Source of the DNA: an uncultured Prevotella sp.
GTDB taxonomy: Bacteria; Bacteroidota; Bacteroidia; Bacteroidales; Bacteroidaceae
Reading direction: 5' to 3'
DNA length: 9,161 nt
Assembly: GCA_937880835.1 (NCBI GenBank)
Contig: CALGRN010000139.1
Span: forward strand, 1 to 9,161
Of the stretch, positions 6,170 through 9,161 are shown piece after piece (within the stretch, counting starts at the first letter, position 1; each line of letters starts with the position of its first letter). A program made the position numbers and the translations under genes. The notes beneath the pieces were generated by a model. That model did not search any database and was not told the origin of the DNA. It worked only from the letters and a program-made list of their open reading frames with translations.

Positions 6170-7669
6170 ATGAGAAAAATATTATTATTTCTCTTATTTG
6201 CCGGTTTCACATTCTTGGGAAAGGCACAAGTAACAATTACCTTAGATAGTTGCAGGGCATTGGCGTTGCGAAACAACAAGCAATTAAATGTTTCTAAACT
6301 GAAACAAGATGTTGCTCTTAACTTACGAAAGGCAGCTAAAACTTTATTCCTTCCTAAGATAGACGCAGTCGGCGGATATGAGTTTTTCAGCAAAGAGGTA
6401 TCTATACTTAACGATGGGCAAAAGTCTGCATTGAGCAGTTTGGGCACAAATGCCGTAAATGGATTGAACTCAAATCTTTCAACAATGATTTCCGGACTTG
6501 TTCAAAAAGGTCTGATTTCACCTCAAACGGCACAAGAGCTTGGCAGCATTGTGTCTCAATTAGGCACTCCTCTGGCAAAAAACGGAGACGATTTGGGACA
6601 GAATTTAGTTGACGCATTCCGCACTGATACACGCAATATATGGAGCGGTGCAGTCTTGTTGAGACAACCTTTATATATGGGAGGTGCAATAATAGCTGCA
6701 GACAAGATTGCAAAGATAAATGAAAAACTTGCAAGCGATGAGGTAGATGGTAAAATTCAAGCAACTTTATATAGCATTGATCAAGCTTATTGGATGACTG
6801 TATCGCTCCGTCAGAAACAGAAATTGGCAAACAGCTACCACGATCTTGTCAAGAAATTGAGTGACGATGTACATAAGATGATAAATGAAGGAGTGGCTAC
6901 AAGGGCTGATGGTTTGAAGGTAGATGTTAAGGTTAATGAGGCAGAGATGCAGATGACGCAAGTAGAAAACGGACTTTCACTTTCTAAAATGTTACTTTGT
7001 CAACTTTGCGGAATGCCTATGGACAGCGATATAAGATTAGCCGATGAGGACGGAGAGAATCTTTTTGCAACGGAAGAAGATATTTATCCTGATAATACTT
7101 ATACGGATTCCGTTGGATGGAATAATCGTCATGAAGTGCGCATGTTGCAGGATATGGTTGATATAAGCCGTGAATCAACAAAGATTGTGCGTGCTGCATA
7201 TTTGCCGCAAGTAATGCTTACAGGAGGTTATATCGTTTCAAATCCTAACACATTCAATGGTTTTGAGCGCAAATTCGCAGGCGTTTGGAATATGGGAGTA
7301 TTAGTTCGTGTGCCTATATGGAATTGGTTTGAAGGAACTTATAAAGTGCGAGCGAGCAAAGCTGCAACAAGCATTGCATCAATGGAACTTAATGAAGTTC
7401 AGGAAAAAATAGAACTGCAAATAAACCAAAGTAAGTTTCAGGTAAATGAAGCATATAAAAAACTTGTCATGGCAAGAAAGAACGTGAAAAGTGCAGAGGA
7501 AAATTTGAGATGCGCAAACTTAGGTTTCAAGGAGGGCGTTATAGATGCAACAGATGTTATGACGGCGCAAACGGCATGGCAACAGGCATTAACTCAGAAG
7601 ATAGATGCAGAAATTGACGTTAAACTAACAAGAATAAACTTAAAGAAAGCACTTGGTATATTACAATAA
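6170..7669 (+). CDS. TolC family outer membrane efflux protein
   Basis: The outer-membrane channel of a tripartite exporter; trimers form a beta-barrel in the outer membrane and a helical tunnel across the periplasm. The 499-residue protein starts with a signal peptide (MRKILLFLLFAGFTFLGKA, cleaved before QVTI). It shows the two-fold repeated helical organisation of the family: first half with LDSCRALALRNNKQLNVSK at about 25-43 and RQPLYMGGAI near 165-174, second half with YLPQVMLTGGY near 344-354 and VRVPIWNWFEGTYK near 380-393. Near the end come the typical ENLRCANLGFKEGVIDATDV and TRINLKKALGIL. These paired motifs (polar strand, then P-[LI]-x-x-[GW]) mark TolC/OEP proteins. The region about 80-150 is a Ser/Gly/Asn-rich insertion, as I recall seeing in Bacteroidetes members. 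The ATG immediately follows the stop of the coiled-coil gene. The adaptor gene starts 11 bp downstream. Substrate cannot be told from this protein. Confidence 0.94.
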   Translation: MRKILLFLLFAGFTFLGKAQVTITLDSCRALALRNNKQLNVSKLKQDVALNLRKAAKTLFLPKIDAVGGYEFFSKEVSILNDGQKSALSSLGTNAVNGLNSNLSTMISGLVQKGLISPQTAQELGSIVSQLGTPLAKNGDDLGQNLVDAFRTDTRNIWSGAVLLRQPLYMGGAIIAADKIAKINEKLASDEVDGKIQATLYSIDQAYWMTVSLRQKQKLANSYHDLVKKLSDDVHKMINEGVATRADGLKVDVKVNEAEMQMTQVENGLSLSKMLLCQLCGMPMDSDIRLADEDGENLFATEEDIYPDNTYTDSVGWNNRHEVRMLQDMVDISRESTKIVRAAYLPQVMLTGGYIVSNPNTFNGFERKFAGVWNMGVLVRVPIWNWFEGTYKVRASKAATSIASMELNEVQEKIELQINQSKFQVNEAYKKLVMARKNVKSAEENLRCANLGFKEGVIDATDVMTAQTAWQQALTQKIDAEIDVKLTRINLKKALGILQ

Positions 7670-7680
7670 AAGAAAATATT

Positions 7681-8670
7681 ATGTCAGCAAAAACACAGCA
7701 TAACAACATTCTGTTAGCCGTTATCGGTTTTATAGCAGTGGTTGTCGTCGTAGGCGTTATAGGTTTCTTCACGCTCGACAATTCACAAGAAATCATTCAG
7801 GGAGAAGTGGAAGTAACAGAGTATAGGGTATCAAGTAAAGTTCCCGGACGCATTCTTGAACTGCGAGTTAAAGAAGGAGACTATGTTCATGTAGGAGATA
7901 CGCTTGCCATTATAGACGCTCCGGAGATTGAAGCTAAGAAGGCACAGGCTCAAAGTGCAGCAGTTGCAGCATCTGCATTAAGCGAAATGGCAGACAATGG
8001 TGCACGTCAAGAGCAAATAAAAGGTGCTTTCGAGGTTTGGCAACAAGCAGCAGCGGGACTCGAAATAGCAAAGAAAAGCTACGACAGGGTACAGCGTCTT
8101 TTCGATGAAGGTGTGATGAGCGCGCAGAAAAGAGATGAGGCATTTGCCAACTATAAGGCGTATCAGGCACAAGAAAAAGCTGCAAGAAGCCAATACGATA
8201 TGGCAAAAAACGGTGCGAGAAAAGAAGAGAGAAAGGCAGCAGCAGCACAGGTTAACCGCGCCAAAGGAGCTGTTTCGGAAGTTAATTCATATATACACGA
8301 GACGGTGCAAGTTGCCCAAATAGAAGGAGAAGTCAGCAATGTTTATCCTAAAATAGGTGAACTTGTGGGTACAGGCTCGCCTATTATGAGCATATCGGTT
8401 ATAAGTGATATGTGGGGAACATTCAATGTAAGGGAAGATATGCTGAAAGGACTTAAAGTAGGAGATACTTTCTCAGCCTTTTCTCCGGCATTCAATAAAT
8501 ACATAAAGATGAAAGTTTTTTATATAAAAGATCAAGGCTCTTATGCTGTGTGGAAAGCTACTAAATCAAATGGTCAATATGATTTAAAAACATTTGAAGT
8601 CAAGGCTCGTCCCATAAGTAAGTTAGAAGGCTTACGTCCGGGAATGTCGCTTATTATAAAGAAACATTAG
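7681..8670 (+). CDS. HlyD/EmrA-type periplasmic adaptor subunit of an efflux pump
   Basis: It bridges an inner-membrane transporter and the TolC channel. The 329 residues comprise an N-terminal membrane anchor at 10-31 and the first half of a biotinyl-lipoyl-like domain at about 48-80 (VSSKVPGRILELRVKEGDYV, then GDTLAIID). A long alpha-hairpin rich in Ala, Gln and Lys follows at about 82-205. The second lipoyl half lies at about 215-240 (EGEVSNVYPKIGELVGTGSP), then a beta-barrel domain ending LRPGMSLIIKK. The Gly-rich 'P-G-R-I' and 'G-x-G-S-P' elements are typical of the family. The hairpin shows a similar segment twice, NGARQEQIKGA at 106-116 and NGARKEERKAA at 177-187. The gene lies 11 bp after tolC and 23 bp before a predicted ABC-2 permease, so this adaptor probably serves an ABC exporter of the YhiI/YbhG type. 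The A-rich leader (TAAAAGAAAATATT) is typical of Bacteroidetes starts. Confidence 0.93.
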   Translation: MSAKTQHNNILLAVIGFIAVVVVVGVIGFFTLDNSQEIIQGEVEVTEYRVSSKVPGRILELRVKEGDYVHVGDTLAIIDAPEIEAKKAQAQSAAVAASALSEMADNGARQEQIKGAFEVWQQAAAGLEIAKKSYDRVQRLFDEGVMSAQKRDEAFANYKAYQAQEKAARSQYDMAKNGARKEERKAAAAQVNRAKGAVSEVNSYIHETVQVAQIEGEVSNVYPKIGELVGTGSPIMSISVISDMWGTFNVREDMLKGLKVGDTFSAFSPAFNKYIKMKVFYIKDQGSYAVWKATKSNGQYDLKTFEVKARPISKLEGLRPGMSLIIKKH

Positions 8671-8693
8671 TTGCACTTAATCAGAGCGTCTGA

Positions 8694-8795
8694 ATGAAGT
8701 TTGGAAAGACGATAGGTCAGGTTTACAATATTGCATTAAGAGAATGCGGAATATTGAGAAAAAATCCCATATACGGTTTTTGTATGGTATTTTAG
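8694..8795 (+). CDS. ABC-2 type permease, N-terminal fragment cut by the junction
   Basis: The ATG at 8694-8696 opens a frame that encodes 33 residues before TAG at 8793-8795. The peptide begins MKFGKTIGQVYNIALRE and continues with CGILRKNPIYGFCMVF. I recognise this as the cytoplasmic N-terminus and start of the first membrane helix of Bacteroidetes ABC-2 permeases, which usually run to about 370-420 residues and follow an HlyD-type adaptor gene. The pattern 'R-K/N-P-I-Y-x-F-C-M-V' is the family-like part. The stop codon is formed at the point where base composition changes, so it is probably created by the joining of foreign sequence and is not a natural end. The gene sits 23 bp after the adaptor stop, as expected for the next gene of the operon. 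The family call is from memory of related proteins and a short stretch only. Confidence 0.65.
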   Translation: MKFGKTIGQVYNIALRECGILRKNPIYGFCMVF

Positions 8796-8812
8796 GGTTG
8801 TAATTTTGTAGG
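8786..8812. other. Junction between Bacteroidales-like and Firmicutes-like DNA
   Basis: Left of about 8790 the DNA has about 35-40% GC and the permease frame is still readable (CMVF). Right of about 8812 GC rises to about 55-63%, and the coding sequence belongs to a different type of organism. The frame breaks at TTTTAG (8790-8795). I see no inverted repeat, target duplication, transposase or tRNA at this point, so an assembly join is the simplest reading; the exact base cannot be fixed from the window. Confidence 0.7.
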
Positions 8813-8867
8813 GGATTGGTGCAGCCTGATTTCGGACTGGAAAAGACCCGGAAAGGAATACATCGAC

Positions 8868-9161
8868 ATGGGTTTGCGGAAGAAAAAGGAAACGGAGGGC
8901 GGCGTTGCGACGCAGACGCCTGTCCCCAAGAAGAAAAAGTGGAAAAAATGGATCATTTTGGCAGTAGTGCTGGCGCTTATTGCCGTTGTGGTGATCCGAT
9001 TGTTCTCTGGCGGCAAGCGGGAACAGCAGGCAGGCAGTACATACACAGAGGAATCCGTCCAGCGCCGGGACATCACGACGGAGCTGACCTATTCCGGCAC
9101 ATTGGAACCGGCGGACTCCTATACGGTTACATCCCTAGTCAGCGGTGAAATCCTCACGGCA
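8868..9161 (+). CDS. Efflux adaptor of the membrane-fusion (MacA/HlyD-like) family, N-terminal part, Firmicutes-like
   Basis: The frame opens at ATG 8868-8870 and stays open to the window edge (98 codons, no stop). A basic N-terminus (LRKKK, then PKKKKWKKW) precedes one hydrophobic helix at about residues 28-46 (WIILAVVLALIAVVVI). After it come RRDITTELTYSGTLEPADSY and TVTSLVSGEIL, at about 67-95. The pattern 'S-G-T-L-E-P' followed by 'V-S-G-E-I' is the start of the barrel-sandwich domain of periplasmic adaptor-like proteins. In Clostridia these usually precede a MacB-type ABC transporter. Upstream, GAAAGGAAT provides an AGGA ribosome binding site about 10 bases before the ATG, unlike the other genes here. 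High GC and codons such as CTG, GCG and GTG set it apart from the HlyD gene at 7681. The two adaptors are not recent copies of one another. Confidence 0.82.
   Translation, partial: MGLRKKKETEGGVATQTPVPKKKKWKKWIILAVVLALIAVVVIRLFSGGKREQQAGSTYTEESVQRRDITTELTYSGTLEPADSYTVTSLVSGEILTA

Noticed and set aside
8786..8870. Insertion of a mobile element at the junction
   Set aside because: No terminal inverted repeat, target duplication, transposase or integrase is visible; however, the right side is too short to exclude it fully.
8816..9148. A 110-codon plus-strand open frame over the foreign segment
   Set aside because: It starts from TTG and is out of frame with the adaptor at 8868, whose basic N-terminus, membrane helix, family motif and ribosome binding site are convincing.

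Overview
Positions 1 to about 8790 look like one continuous piece of a Bacteroidales chromosome, probably Prevotella or a close relative. The evidence is low GC (about 35-42% in the lines I counted by hand), A-rich translation starts without clear Shine-Dalgarno sequences, promoter elements of the Bacteroidetes type (TTTG near -33, TAnnTTTG near -7), and gene neighbourhoods and protein variants typical of that group. The genus is an inference; I could not run a database search. From about 8790 to the end the DNA changes: GC rises to about 58%, there is an AGGA-type ribosome binding site, and the encoded protein looks like a Clostridia/Firmicutes efflux adaptor. The window therefore appears to be chimeric, most simply by misassembly.

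Layout. (1) 1-953, plus strand: the end of a Nif3-family gene, then a coiled-coil C4 zinc-ribbon protein gene, closed by a strong hairpin terminator. (2) 954-1459: about 500 bp without a credible gene. It holds three hairpins: the terminator at 1006-1055, a large dispersed-repeat-like palindrome at 1197-1277, and the terminator of the converging operon at 1357-1416. (3) 5133 down to 1460, minus strand: a compact respiratory operon in the order DUF4492 small membrane protein, cydA, cydB, secreted cyclophilin-type prolyl isomerase. CydA and CydB form the high-affinity cytochrome bd quinol oxidase. (4) 5134-5296: a divergent promoter region. (5) 5297-8795, plus strand: a tightly packed efflux operon. 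It encodes an unrecognised membrane-anchored coiled-coil protein, a TolC-type outer-membrane channel, an HlyD/EmrA-type periplasmic adaptor, and the first 33 codons of a predicted ABC-2 permease that is cut off at the junction. (6) 8796-9161: foreign sequence with the 5' part of a second, unrelated membrane-fusion-type adaptor that runs off the window.

How the genes work together. The minus operon serves respiration at low oxygen: CydAB oxidises quinol and reduces oxygen, the DUF4492 protein is a candidate accessory subunit, and the exported isomerase may help fold envelope proteins. The plus operon encodes most of a tripartite exporter, with the energising ABC components expected just beyond the break. 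No CRISPR array, tRNA, rRNA, transposase or integrase was seen. I did not find a clear new biological system. The best candidates for follow-up are the unrecognised coiled-coil protein at the head of the efflux operon, the large palindromic repeat, and the abrupt junction near 8790.
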